Assembly (NCBI RefSeq): GCF_020819595.1 | Contig: NZ_JAJHNP010000007.1 | Coordinates: 124,001 to 188,000, forward strand | DNA length: 64,000 nucleotides | Reading direction: 5' to 3' | Origin: Streptomyces barringtoniae | GTDB taxonomy: Bacteria > Actinomycetota > Actinomycetes > Streptomycetales > Streptomycetaceae | Shown here: piece by piece, positions 37,363 to 45,153 of the stretch | Position numbering within the stretch: position 1 is the first letter of the stretch | Layout: each line of letters starts with the position of its first letter | The notes under the pieces: model-generated | What the model was told of the DNA's origin: nothing | Databases searched by the model: none | The model's input: only the letters and a program-made list of their open reading frames with translations | Program-made: the position numbers and the translations under genes

Positions 37363-38070
37363 CTAGTTGTTGGCCAGGAACTGCTTGGCCAGCTGGTCCC
37401 CGAGAGAGACCGCGGCGCTGTGGCTCTCGATGGGGGAGACCTTGGAGTTCTTGAACAGGATGTAGGTCACGCCCGAGTCGGCGCCGCCGGTCTTAGGGTC
37501 GGGATCGATGCCGAGCGCCTTGGCGGTGGCGTACGACGCCTCGCCGATGATCTTCGTGGGGCCGGTGTCGCCGACGACGGCGTACTCCACCTTGTTGTTG
37601 TAGATGACCGCGACCACGCCGCCGCCCTTGATGCCGGCGCTGGAGTAGTTCCAGATGCTGCTGGAGCTCGGGACGACGATGTACGGGAGCGACTCCGCCT
37701 TCAGGGGCTTGCCGTCGGACTGGTGGAAGGCGGTGTCGTCCTGGTACCAGGGGTCGCGGTTCTCGTTGCAGTTGGTGGTCCGCTGGCCGTCGCAGTCGAT
37801 GTCCATGTCGGCTTTCCAGAACACCGCGCCGTTCTTGCCGCACACGGGGACCGTGGCGGACGTCTCGTCGTCGGTCTTGTACTTGCCGTTCGATATCTGG
37901 GAACAGGACTTCACCTTGGCGAGCAGATCGGCGGCACTGACCGAGCCCTCCTGGGCGGAGGCCGGAGCGGTCCGCGCCGCCGCGCCGGCGGACGCGTGCG
38001 CGGGCAGCACTCCGGCGGCGAGCAGGGCGGCCCCGGAGACCGCGGCAAGGGTCAGGGTTCGAAGGCGCAC
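37363..38070 (-). CDS. secreted chitosanase, glycoside hydrolase family 75
   Basis: A 235-residue exported enzyme. Signal peptide MRLRTLTLAAVSGAALLAAG with cleavage near AHASA. The mature part matches GH75 endo-chitosanases: VFWKADMDIDCDGQRTTNCN holds the conserved acidic residues, followed by YIVVPSSSSIWNY and VVGDTGPTKIIGEASYATAK. GH75 hydrolyses chitosan by inversion. The GTG start has AGAAGG upstream, and a palindromic operator lies 15-35 bases from it. Confidence 0.88.
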   Translation of the reverse strand: MRLRTLTLAAVSGAALLAAGVLPAHASAGAAARTAPASAQEGSVSAADLLAKVKSCSQISNGKYKTDDETSATVPVCGKNGAVFWKADMDIDCDGQRTTNCNENRDPWYQDDTAFHQSDGKPLKAESLPYIVVPSSSSIWNYSSAGIKGGGVVAVIYNNKVEYAVVGDTGPTKIIGEASYATAKALGIDPDPKTGGADSGVTYILFKNSKVSPIESHSAAVSLGDQLAKQFLANN

Positions 38071-38085
38071 TGTGGGGGCCCTTCT

Positions 38086-38104
38086 GTTAGGAAAGTTTCC
38101 TTAC
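38086..38104. promoter_or_regulatory. AGGAAAGTTTCCT palindrome, chitosanase-type operator
   Basis: GTTAGGAAAGTTTCCTTAC is a near-perfect 19-bp palindrome centred on 38095, just upstream of the chitosanase start. A palindrome of this core occurs before chitosanase genes of Streptomyces and is bound by the ROK-family repressor CsnR; I rely on memory for that match. No ROK regulator gene is in the window. Confidence 0.6.
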
Positions 38105-38280
38105 CAGGTGCCGTACACCGTGGACCCGTGTGCATGTCCTCGTCAAGCCTCCGGTTGCGAGCTCCCGAAAGCTGTGCGTATTGCGGGGATTTGAGACCGT
38201 GGCAAAACTGAAGAGGACCACTTTTCCGGATATGTCTGCCGCGTCGGTCGGCAGGGCCACCGCTCCGGGAGGCGAGGCGC

Positions 38281-38892
38281 ATGTTCGTACGCACGGTGTA
38301 CGCGACCGGCGATCCGGCGCAGCTGGGCATGGCCGTGGGGGCCCTGAACACGCGGGGGCACGACCTGCTGGAGGAACGGCCCGGCTACCGGGGCGCGGGT
38401 GTCTTCGTCGACCGCGACCTCGGCAAACTGCTCACGGTCAGCTGGTGGGAGTCCGCGGAGGCGCGCCGCAACAGCGACGAGGTGATGAGCGCCCGGCGGC
38501 TGGAGCTGTTGCAGCCCTTCGCGGGGACCGTCGCGGTCGAGAACTACGAGGCCGCCGTCTTCCACCGCGTGCACCGGCCCGTCACCGGCGGCGGGCTGCG
38601 GGTCACCCGGCTCGAGTTCGACCCGGCGGACGCGGACCTCGCCACCGACACCTTCCACGCCGGTGTGCTGCCCCGGCTGGAGGCCCTGCCCGGATTCGCC
38701 GGCGCGGCCCTCTTCCTGGACCGCGACCGGGGCCGCGGCATGGCGGGTGCCCTCTTCGCCGACCGCGTGTCGCTCACCGCGTCCCGGGCCGGGCAGGCGG
38801 CGATCCGGCGCGAGAGCGCGGCCAAGGCGCACGTGATGGTGGTCGCCCTGGAGGAGTTCGAGGTCCTCCACGCGGACGTGCGGGGCGACTGA
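38281..38892 (+). CDS. duplicated antibiotic-biosynthesis-monooxygenase-like (dimeric alpha-beta barrel) protein
   Basis: A 203-residue protein made of two similar halves, each a ferredoxin-like ABM fold: MFVRTVYATGDPAQLGMAVG with YRGAGVFVDRDLGKLLTVSWW, and LRVTRLEFDPADADLATDTF with FAGAALFLDRDRGRGMAGAL. The duplicated G-(A)-x-[VL]-F-[VL]-D-R-D core shows internal repeat origin. Such folds include monooxygenases and stress-related proteins. No catalytic residue can be assigned. Confidence 0.7.
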   Translation: MFVRTVYATGDPAQLGMAVGALNTRGHDLLEERPGYRGAGVFVDRDLGKLLTVSWWESAEARRNSDEVMSARRLELLQPFAGTVAVENYEAAVFHRVHRPVTGGGLRVTRLEFDPADADLATDTFHAGVLPRLEALPGFAGAALFLDRDRGRGMAGALFADRVSLTASRAGQAAIRRESAAKAHVMVVALEEFEVLHADVRGD

Positions 38893-39150
38893 GCCCGCCG
38901 ACGCCAGGGCGCGCGGCCGACCGAGTGCCGGGGGTGGGCGGGCTTGTGCGTGGGGCGGGCGGGCTTGTGTGCGGGGCGCATTCCGGAGCCGGCGGGGCGG
39001 TAGGTGCCGGGTGGCGTCGGCTCATGATCCGGAAGGGGGCGCACACGGCCGTGCGGTTCGGGGCGGCGCGGGTCTGGTGCGTGGTGGGCTGGGTGGTGTG
39101 GGGCGTGGGGCCCGGCATGGGAGGCGGCCCGTATGGCCCGAGGCGCCGCG

Positions 39151-39182
39151 GGTCGGCTGCGCGGCGCGCCGCGCAGCCGACC
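39151..39182. repeat. 32-bp perfect palindrome
   Basis: The half-site GGTCGGCTGCGCGGCG is followed immediately by its exact complement, so the arms are 16 bp with no loop. It may form a bidirectional terminator or a cruciform. Confidence 0.8.
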
Positions 39183-39192
39183 CCGGAGCGCA

Positions 39193-39234
39193 CACGGCCG
39201 CCGCCCCTCCGCGCGGACGGGGCGGGCGGCCGTG
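39193..39234 (-). terminator. hairpin terminator for the aldo/keto reductase gene
   Basis: Arms CACGGCCGCC / GGCGGCCGTG with further partial pairing inside lie 17 bases from the reductase stop on the minus strand. Confidence 0.65.
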
Positions 39235-39250
39235 GCGTGCGCGTGGGGTG

Positions 39251-40087
39251 TCAGCCCATGTCGAAGACGGCCGGGTCGGGGCCCAGGCGCCGGTCCTCGT
39301 TGAGGGCGCGGATCGCCGCGAGGTCCTCGTCGTCCAGGCTGAAGTCGAAGACCTCGATGTTCTCCTTGATCCGGGACGGCGTCACCGACTTCGGGATCAC
39401 GATGTTGCCGAGCTGGATGTGCCAGCGCAGCACGACCTGGGCCGCGGTGCGGCCGTGCTTCTGCGCGATGGCGACGATCGCCGGCACCTCCAGCAGGCCC
39501 TTGCCCTGGCCGAGCGGCGACCAGGCCTCGGTCGCGATGCCCTGCTCGGCGTGGAACTCGCGAGCGGCCTGCTGCTGCAGGTGCGGGTGCAGCTCGATCT
39601 GGTTGACCGCCGGGATGACGGAGGTCTCCGAGATCAGGCGCTCGAGGTGCTCGGGAAGGAAGTTGGACACGCCGATGGCGCGGACCCGCTTGTCGGCCAG
39701 CAGCTTCTCGAACGCCTTGTAGCTGTCGGTGGACGTGCCGCGGGCCGGCAGCGGCCAGTGGATCAGGTACAGGTCGACGTAGTCGAGACCCAGCTTCTCC
39801 AGCGACGCGTCGAAGGCGCGCAGCGTGGAGTCGTACCCCTGGTCGCTGTTCCAGAGCTTGGTGGTGACGAAGACGTCATTGCGGGGCAGGCCGGAGGCGG
39901 CGATGGCCTTGCCGGTGCCCACTTCGTTGCCGTAGATGGCCGCGGTGTCGATGCTGCGGTACCCGGCCTCCAGTGCCGTGGCGACGGCCCGCTCGGCCTC
40001 GTCGTCCGGCACCTGCCACACGCCGTAGCCCAGCTGGGGCATCTCGACGCCGTTGTTGAGGATGATCGGGGGGACCTTGCTGCTCAC
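39251..40087 (-). CDS. aldo/keto reductase
   Basis: A 278-residue AKR. The family pattern is complete: MSSKVPPIILNNGVEMPQLG at the N-terminus, DTAAIYGNEVGTG with catalytic Asp and Tyr, VTTKLWNSDQGYD with Lys, YLIHWPLP with His, and the NADPH-binding IPKSVTPSRIKEN near the end. I start at GTG 40087 because it matches the usual N-terminus; a longer frame adds 16 residues. It reduces aldehydes or 2,5-diketo acids. Divergent from the pqq operon. Confidence 0.9.
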   Translation of the reverse strand: MSSKVPPIILNNGVEMPQLGYGVWQVPDDEAERAVATALEAGYRSIDTAAIYGNEVGTGKAIAASGLPRNDVFVTTKLWNSDQGYDSTLRAFDASLEKLGLDYVDLYLIHWPLPARGTSTDSYKAFEKLLADKRVRAIGVSNFLPEHLERLISETSVIPAVNQIELHPHLQQQAAREFHAEQGIATEAWSPLGQGKGLLEVPAIVAIAQKHGRTAAQVVLRWHIQLGNIVIPKSVTPSRIKENIEVFDFSLDDEDLAAIRALNEDRRLGPDPAVFDMG

Positions 40088-40402
40088 GAGCCTCTTGATC
40101 CTTCGGTTGTCGACAGGTGGTACTCCTATCGTCAACGATCACGCGCCGCCACGCATTCCTGACGGCGACATTCGCCTCTACTGACCGGTCAGTCAGTGCC
40201 AGGAGCAGAGATTGGCCGGAAACGCATCCGACGTTTTCGGTCCGGACCATTGACCGGAGCTCTCCGTCCCGCAACTCTGTATCGCGCCACCGGACGTGTC
40301 ACTGAACCCGGTGCATACATGTGAACCGGCCCTGACCAGGTCGCGTCTTCCCTCCGGCTCCCTTCCGAGACTCCCCACCCTCAGGAAAGCGAGTACGCAC
40401 AC
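40088..40402. promoter_or_regulatory. 315-bp divergent region before pqqA
   Basis: It must carry promoters for the leftward aldo/keto reductase and the rightward pqq operon. The clear element is the 14-bp palindrome at 40180-40193 listed separately; a TTGACC hexamer occurs at 40250-40255 without a convincing partner -10. No gene is seen. Confidence 0.45.
40180..40193. promoter_or_regulatory. TetR-type palindrome ACTGACCGGTCAGT
   Basis: A perfect 14-bp palindrome, typical of TetR-family operators, followed by another CAGT. It lies about 93 bases from the reductase start and 210 bases before pqqA. A near copy is found upstream of the acyl-CoA synthetase gene at 54714. No tetR gene is in the window. 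Confidence 0.55.
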
Positions 40403-40570
40403 ATGAGCGAGAGTCCTTCCCTGCCTGCCCTGACACGCCACACCGCCCCGAATACATCGGATGAAAAGCCCTGGAAAAGCCCGGACTACCACATCGTGGA
40501 GACCGCGCTGGAGGTGACCGCGTACGCGCTCGCCGACCGCCGTCCGCCCCAGCCGCCCCCGGCCGCATGA
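40403..40570 (+). CDS. pqqA: PQQ precursor peptide PqqA
   Basis: A 55-residue peptide, short enough to be missed by simple gene finding. The C-terminal half PDYHIVETALEVTAYALADR contains the PqqA core E-V-T-x-Y, with Glu37 and Tyr41 as the pair that PqqE cross-links before PQQ is excised. The N-terminal 24 residues are an unusual leader extension compared with the 22-30-residue PqqA of proteobacteria, and there is a Pro-rich tail after the core. AGGAAAGCGAG lies upstream of the ATG. Its stop overlaps the pqqC start (ATGA), placing it first in the operon. Confidence 0.88.
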   Translation: MSESPSLPALTRHTAPNTSDEKPWKSPDYHIVETALEVTAYALADRRPPQPPPAA

Positions 40571-41283
40571 CCGCGGCAGCACCCGAACTCGACGGCCGCG
40601 CCGCCTGGCCGGCCGCCGAGTTCACCGAGCGGCTGCGCGCGGTCACCGCGACGCGCTACCACGACCGGCACCCCTTCAACCAGCGGATGCACCGCGGCGA
40701 ACTGACCCCCGCCGAACTGCGCCGCTGGATCGCCGCCCGCTTCCACTACCAGCGGCACATCCCCGTCAAGGATGCGCTGATCCTCGCGAAGCTCGACCGG
40801 CCCGAGGAGCGCCGCGCCTGGCTGCGCCGCATCCGCGACCAGGACGGTACCGACGCCACGGGGGGCGGTATCGAGCGCTGGCTGCGGCTCGGCGAGGCGG
40901 CCGGCCTGGCCCGCCAGGAACTGTGGGACACCTCCCGGGTCCCGCCCGGGGTGCGGTTCGCGGTGGAGGGGTACGTCACCTTCTGCCAGCGCAGCCCGCT
41001 GCTGGACGCCGTCGCGGCCTCCCTGACCGAGCTGTCCGCCCCGGACCTGATGCGCACCCGCATCGCCGCCTTCGAACGCCACTACCCGTGGATCGACGCG
41101 GCGGGCCTCGGCTACTTCCGCACCCGTGTCACCCAGGGAGCCCGGGACGCCGAGCAGGCCCTCGCCCTGGTCCTCGCCCGGGCCCGCACCCGCGAGGAGC
41201 AACAACGGGCCGTCACGGCACTGGAGTTCAAGTGCGAGGTCCTGTGGGCCCTGCTCGACGCGGTGGACCGGAGCGACCCGTGA
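40567..41283 (+). CDS. pqqC: pyrroloquinoline-quinone synthase PqqC
   Basis: A 238-residue PqqC, the cofactor-less oxidase that carries out the last ring closure and oxidation to PQQ. Typical segments are RYHDRHPFNQRMHRGELTP, RRWIAARFHYQRHIPVKDAL, SLTELSAPDLMRTRIAAFER and YPWIDAAGLGYFRTR. Length equals the usual 235-255 residues. ATGA overlap with pqqA and GTGA overlap with pqqD give a tight operon. Confidence 0.94.
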   Translation: MTAAAPELDGRAAWPAAEFTERLRAVTATRYHDRHPFNQRMHRGELTPAELRRWIAARFHYQRHIPVKDALILAKLDRPEERRAWLRRIRDQDGTDATGGGIERWLRLGEAAGLARQELWDTSRVPPGVRFAVEGYVTFCQRSPLLDAVAASLTELSAPDLMRTRIAAFERHYPWIDAAGLGYFRTRVTQGARDAEQALALVLARARTREEQQRAVTALEFKCEVLWALLDAVDRSDP

Positions 41284-41564
41284 CAGCGGCGTCGCCGGCC
41301 TCGCCCGCCATGTCATGGCGCCCCGTTCTCGCCCGTGGTGTGGTGCTGCGGCACGACCGGGTACGGGGCACCGACCTGTTGCTGCTGCCGGAGCGGGTGG
41401 TGGTGCTCGACGGCAGTGCGGGCGGTGTGCTCCGGCTGTGCGACGGCGTCCGGGACGTGGCCGCCGTCGTCACCGAGCTGGCCGTACGCCACCCCGCCGC
41501 GCCGGTCGCCGCCGAAGTCCCCGAGTTTCTGAACCGGTTACGGAAGGAGGGCTGGCTGAGATGA
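41280..41564 (+). CDS. pqqD: PQQ biosynthesis peptide chaperone PqqD
   Basis: A 94-residue PqqD, the RiPP recognition element that presents PqqA to PqqE. The fold is seen in WRPVLARGVVLRHDRVRG, LLLLPERVVVLDGSAGGVL, CDGVRDVAAVVTELA and EVPEFLNRLRKEGWL, the classic wHTH pattern of PqqD. The start is a GTG within the pqqC stop overlap; the stop overlaps the pqqE ATG. Confidence 0.92.
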   Translation: MTAASPASPAMSWRPVLARGVVLRHDRVRGTDLLLLPERVVVLDGSAGGVLRLCDGVRDVAAVVTELAVRHPAAPVAAEVPEFLNRLRKEGWLR

Positions 41565-42679
41565 CCGCACCTCCCGCACCTCCCACACCTCCCCATCCCC
41601 CCGGTCCTCCTTGGGCCCTGCTCGCCGAGCTCACCCACGCCTGCCCACTGCGCTGCGGTTACTGCTCCAACCCCGTCGAACTGGTCAGCCGGTCAGGGGA
41701 GCTGTCCACGGAGCAGTGGTCGGAGGTCTTCCGGCAGGCGGGCGCGCTCGGTGTCGTCCACACCCATCTGTCCGGCGGCGAGCCGCTGCTGCGGCGCGAC
41801 CTGCCCGACCTGGTGGCCGCCGCCGACGGTGCGGGCCTGTACACCCAGCTCGTCACCAGCGGGGTGGGCCTCGGTGAGCGGCGGCTGGCGGAGCTGAACG
41901 GGGCCGGGCTGCGCAGTGTGCAGCTGTCGGTGCAGCACGCGGACCGGGTCACCGCCGAACGGATCGCGGGAGCACGGTCGTTCACCGCGAAGGAACGCGC
42001 CGCCCGGCTGATCCGCGAGGCCGGACTGCCCCTCGGGGTGAACGCCGTACTGCACCGCGGCAACCTGGACGACCTCGACGGCCTGATCCGGCTCGCGCTC
42101 GACTGGGGTGCCGACCGGATCGAGCTGGCGAACACCCAGTACCACGGCTGGGCGGCCCGCAACCGTGCCGGGTTGCTGCCCACACCCGCCCAGGTCGAGC
42201 GCGCCCGTGCCCGAGTGGCCCGCTGGCGTGAACGCCTCGGCGGCACACTGGAGTTGGTGTGGGTGGCCCCCGACCTGGTGGACGCCACCGCGAAACCCTG
42301 CATGGGCGGCTGGGGCGCCGTCTCGCTCACCGTCGCCCCGGACGGCACGGTGCTGCCGTGCCCCGCGGCCGGGACCCTGCCCGGTCTGGACCCGCCGAAC
42401 GTGACGCACCGCGAACTTGCCTGGATCTGGCGGGAGTCGAGGGCCTTCAACGCCTTCCGGGGCGAGTCCTGGATGCCCGAACCGTGCCGCGGCTGCGCCC
42501 TGCGCACCGTCGACCACGGCGGCTGCCGCTGCCAGGCATACGCCCTGACCGGCGACGCCACCCGCACCGACCCCGCCTGCCGGCACGCTCCGGACCACCC
42601 TCTCGTCGAGGCGCTTGTGCAGGGTGCCGCCGACTGTGCTGATCCACCCGCGTATGTCTACCGAGGGGGAGTCCGTTGA
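41561..42679 (+). CDS. pqqE: PQQ radical SAM/SPASM enzyme PqqE
   Basis: A 372-residue radical SAM enzyme that forms the Glu-Tyr carbon-carbon link in PqqA. The CxxxCxxC motif is LTHACPLRCGYCSNPVEL near residues 23-40, with SGGEPLLRRDLPDLV downstream. The SPASM region has Cys at CMGGWGAVS, VLPCPAAG, EPCRGCALRT and GGCRCQAYA. The last 25 residues (from LVEALVQGAADCADPP on) fall inside the first unit of the 162-bp tandem repeat. pqqB is not next to it, although common pqq operons contain it. Confidence 0.93.
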   Translation: MTAPPAPPTPPHPPGPPWALLAELTHACPLRCGYCSNPVELVSRSGELSTEQWSEVFRQAGALGVVHTHLSGGEPLLRRDLPDLVAAADGAGLYTQLVTSGVGLGERRLAELNGAGLRSVQLSVQHADRVTAERIAGARSFTAKERAARLIREAGLPLGVNAVLHRGNLDDLDGLIRLALDWGADRIELANTQYHGWAARNRAGLLPTPAQVERARARVARWRERLGGTLELVWVAPDLVDATAKPCMGGWGAVSLTVAPDGTVLPCPAAGTLPGLDPPNVTHRELAWIWRESRAFNAFRGESWMPEPCRGCALRTVDHGGCRCQAYALTGDATRTDPACRHAPDHPLVEALVQGAADCADPPAYVYRGGVR

Positions 42680-43160
42680 GATACCGACGCTCGCGGGCCG
42701 GGCTGTCCGGCGACGTTCCCCGCACGACGGCCCCTGTCTGCCGGGACGCCTCGGGATCGGCTTCTCGTCGAGGCGCTTGTGCAGGGTGCCGCCGACTGTG
42801 CTGATCCACCCGCGTATGTCTACCGAGGCGGAGTCCGTTGAGATGCCGACGCTCGCGGGCCGGGCTGTCCGGCGACGTTCCCCGCACGGCGGCCCCTGTC
42901 TGCCGGGACGCCTCGGGATCGGCTTCTCGTCGAGGCGCTTGTGCAGGGTGCCGCCGACTGTGCTGATCCACCCGCGTATGTCTACCGAGGCGGAGTCCGT
43001 TGAGATGCCGACGCTCGCGGGCCGGGCTGGCCGGCGACGTTCCCCGCACGACGGCCCCTGTCTGCCGGGACGCCCCGGGACCGGCTTCTCGTCGACGTCC
43101 TGGTCCGCGGCACCGCTGACCCCGCTGATCCATCCGCGTACGCCTACCGAGAAGGAGGAC
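42602..43160 (+). repeat. 162-bp tandem repeat array at the 3' end of pqqE
   Basis: Three near-identical 162-bp units start at 42602, 42764 and 42926, each beginning CTCGTCGAGGCGCTTGTGCA; a shortened, diverged fourth runs from 43088 to the start of the next gene. The first overlaps the end of pqqE including its stop. The fourth resembles the others (CTCGTCGACGTCCTGGTCCG, then GCTGATCCATCCGCGTA) and contains the ribosome site of the GH105-like gene, so it may be the ancestor. 162 is a multiple of three. Confidence 0.9.
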
Positions 43161-43161
43161 C
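42680..43161 (+). other. 482-bp gap between pqqE and the hydrolase genes, filled by repeats
   Basis: Apart from the 162-bp repeats nothing else is here. Frames through it on both strands stay open because the repeat lacks stops in them, but the predicted peptides are Arg/Pro-rich and repeat-driven; I do not consider them genes. Confidence 0.6.
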
Positions 43162-44358
43162 ATGAGACGCCGACGTCTGCGGGCCGCGCTGACCGCGGCG
43201 ACGGTCGCCACCGTCACCCTGGTCGCGCTGCCCGCCGCCGTACCCCCGGCGAGCGCCGCCCCGGCCCCCGCGCCCCGTCCCGCCGCCGCCCGCGACTGGT
43301 CGACGGCCGTCGTGGACTCCACCATGGCGCGCTACACGCCGGCCACCATCGGCGGCTGGTCGTACCCCGTGGGCCTGTACCTCTACGGCCAGTACCTCGT
43401 CTACCGGCGCACCCACGATCCCCGCCTGCTCGCCTACATCAAGGCCTACGTCGACCGGTTCGTGCACAGTGACGGCACGATCGACCAGTCCTTCAACAGC
43501 CTCGACAGCATGCAGGCGGGCCGGCTGCTGGTGGTCCTGCACCACGAGACCGGCCAGGACCGCTACCGCAAGGCCGCGCGGAAGATCCGCGACCGCCTGA
43601 ACAGCTATCCGCGCACCTCCGACGGCGGCTTCTGGCACGCCGACACCAGCAGCCGGGCCCACCAACTGTGGGCGGACGGTGCCTACATGGTGAACACGTT
43701 CCTGGTCGAGTACGGCAAAGAGTTCGGCGACAGTGCCTACACGAACGACGAGGCCGCCAAGCAGTTGGCCGTCTACGGCGGTCACCTCCAGGTGGCGAAC
43801 GGCCTGTTGCGGCACGCCTACGACGAGTCCAGGTCGGCGAGCTGGGCCGACCCGGCCACCGGACTCGCCCCGGAGCACTGGTGCCGTGCCGTGGGCTGGT
43901 ACGCGATGGCGCTGGTGAACGTCCTCGACGCGATCCCGGCCGACCAGCCCCGGCGTCCTCAACTGCTCGGCACCTTGCGTACGTTGGCCTCGGCGCTGGA
44001 GAGGTACCAGGACCCGGCGTCCGGTCGCTGGTTCCAGGTGATGGACAAGGGCTCCCGGCCGGACAACTGGACCGAGACCTCCTGCTCCAGCATGTTCGCC
44101 TACGCCCTCTCCCGCGGCGTCCAACAGGGCTATCTGTACCCGCGCTTCGACGCGGTCGCCCGGCGCGGCCACCAGGGTGTGCTGGCCCGGCTGTCGGTCG
44201 GCGCGGACGGCCGTACGAACCTGGCCGACATCTCCGTCGGCACCAACGTCGGCGACTACGCGTACTACGTGGGCCGCACCCGGGCCACCAACGACTTCCA
44301 CGGGCTCGGGGCCTTCCTGATCATGAACGAGCAACTGCGAGGTGATTCAGTGTCATGA
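43162..44358 (+). CDS. secreted glycoside hydrolase of family 88/105 type (unsaturated glucuronyl/rhamnogalacturonyl hydrolase)
   Basis: A 398-residue exported (alpha/alpha)6-barrel protein. Signal peptide MRRRRLRAALTAATVATVTL with cleavage near ASA-AP. The mature part matches the GH88/GH105 superfamily: STMARYTPATIGGWSYPVGL, TIDQSFNSLDSMQAGRLLVV, FWHADTSSRAHQLWADGAYM and APEHWCRAVGWYAMALVNVL. These enzymes remove the unsaturated sugar left by pectate or rhamnogalacturonan lyases. GAAGGAGG precedes the ATG. ATGA overlap with the next gene. Confidence 0.8.
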   Translation: MRRRRLRAALTAATVATVTLVALPAAVPPASAAPAPAPRPAAARDWSTAVVDSTMARYTPATIGGWSYPVGLYLYGQYLVYRRTHDPRLLAYIKAYVDRFVHSDGTIDQSFNSLDSMQAGRLLVVLHHETGQDRYRKAARKIRDRLNSYPRTSDGGFWHADTSSRAHQLWADGAYMVNTFLVEYGKEFGDSAYTNDEAAKQLAVYGGHLQVANGLLRHAYDESRSASWADPATGLAPEHWCRAVGWYAMALVNVLDAIPADQPRRPQLLGTLRTLASALERYQDPASGRWFQVMDKGSRPDNWTETSCSSMFAYALSRGVQQGYLYPRFDAVARRGHQGVLARLSVGADGRTNLADISVGTNVGDYAYYVGRTRATNDFHGLGAFLIMNEQLRGDSVS

Positions 44359-45140
44359 GCACGTCCAGAAGGGTCGTGCTGGGTGCCGCGCTCGGCGGTG
44401 CCGTGACAGCAGCGACCGGCCTGCCCGCCACCGAGGCGCACGCCGCCTCCTGGCAGCTGAAGTGGTCGCCGTCGGCACGCAGCGACGGGCTCGGCGCCTT
44501 CGAGACCGTCGAGGACGACCGCGCGCACTCCCACCCTGCGGGCCATCCGCACATCTTCGCCACCGGCGACAACTGGCGCTTCAACATGCACACGGTCGAC
44601 CGGGACACCTCCACCGACCGCCAGCGCCAGGAGGTCACCGGGCTGCGCACCGGCGCCGGCAGCTATCTGAGGTGGACCGAGGGCCAGACCTGGCGGCTCA
44701 CGTACTCGATGTACATCCCCAGCACCCTCAAGGCGACGACCACCTTCACCCACATCATGCAGATGAAGCAGCCCGGCGCCGGCACCTCGCCGATCGTCGT
44801 GCAGTCGCTGCGGCGCCTGAACGGTGTCCAGACCATCGAACTGCGGCTCGCGATCGGCGACATCCTCGTCGGCCGTACGAACCTCGACCCGCTGCACGAC
44901 AAGTGGACCGACGTCGACTTCCAGATCAAGATCGGCAACGGTTCGGCCGGTTCCGTCCGCTGGATCCTCAAGAACGGTTCCACCACCGTCGTCGACAAGT
45001 CCAGGTCCGGTGTCGACACCTTCCTCGCCGACCGGGTGCGCCCCAAGTGGGGCATCTACCGCTCCCTCGGCGACACCTCCGGATCCCTGCAGGACACCTA
45101 CCTGCTGCTCACCAACCTCCGCGGCTACCAACTCGCCTAG
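44355..45140 (+). CDS. exported polysaccharide-lyase-like jelly-roll protein
   Basis: A 261-residue protein with a Tat-type signal (STSRRVVLGAALGGAVTAAT, twin Arg). The mature part is a beta jelly roll with the features WRFNMHTVDRDTSTDRQRQE, LTYSMYIPSTLKATTTFTHI and MQMKQPGAG, as in lyases of the heparin lyase I/PL20/PL-type concanavalin fold. Which polysaccharide it cleaves is not clear, but surrounding genes point to pectin or hemicellulose. Translationally coupled to the GH105-like gene; a GTG gene follows after 13 bases. Confidence 0.65.
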   Translation: MSTSRRVVLGAALGGAVTAATGLPATEAHAASWQLKWSPSARSDGLGAFETVEDDRAHSHPAGHPHIFATGDNWRFNMHTVDRDTSTDRQRQEVTGLRTGAGSYLRWTEGQTWRLTYSMYIPSTLKATTTFTHIMQMKQPGAGTSPIVVQSLRRLNGVQTIELRLAIGDILVGRTNLDPLHDKWTDVDFQIKIGNGSAGSVRWILKNGSTTVVDKSRSGVDTFLADRVRPKWGIYRSLGDTSGSLQDTYLLLTNLRGYQLA

Positions 45141-45153
45141 AGGAGCGGTCTTC

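Larger units (their letters stand above)
38893..39250. other. 358-bp GC-rich convergent spacer with two large hairpins
   Basis: No gene is apparent. It includes G-rich direct repeats (GGGCGGGCTTGTG type near 38937-38980) and the two hairpins listed separately. It lies between convergent genes, so terminators are expected. Confidence 0.5.

Noticed and set aside
42615..43472. Long open frames on both strands through the 162-bp repeats, giving repeat peptides such as RMSTEAESVEMPTLAGRA
   Set aside because: They arise because the repeat unit is a multiple of three and lacks stops; composition is Arg/Pro-rich, no start signal is seen, and real genes overlap both ends. A repeat-peptide RiPP precursor was considered but has no support.
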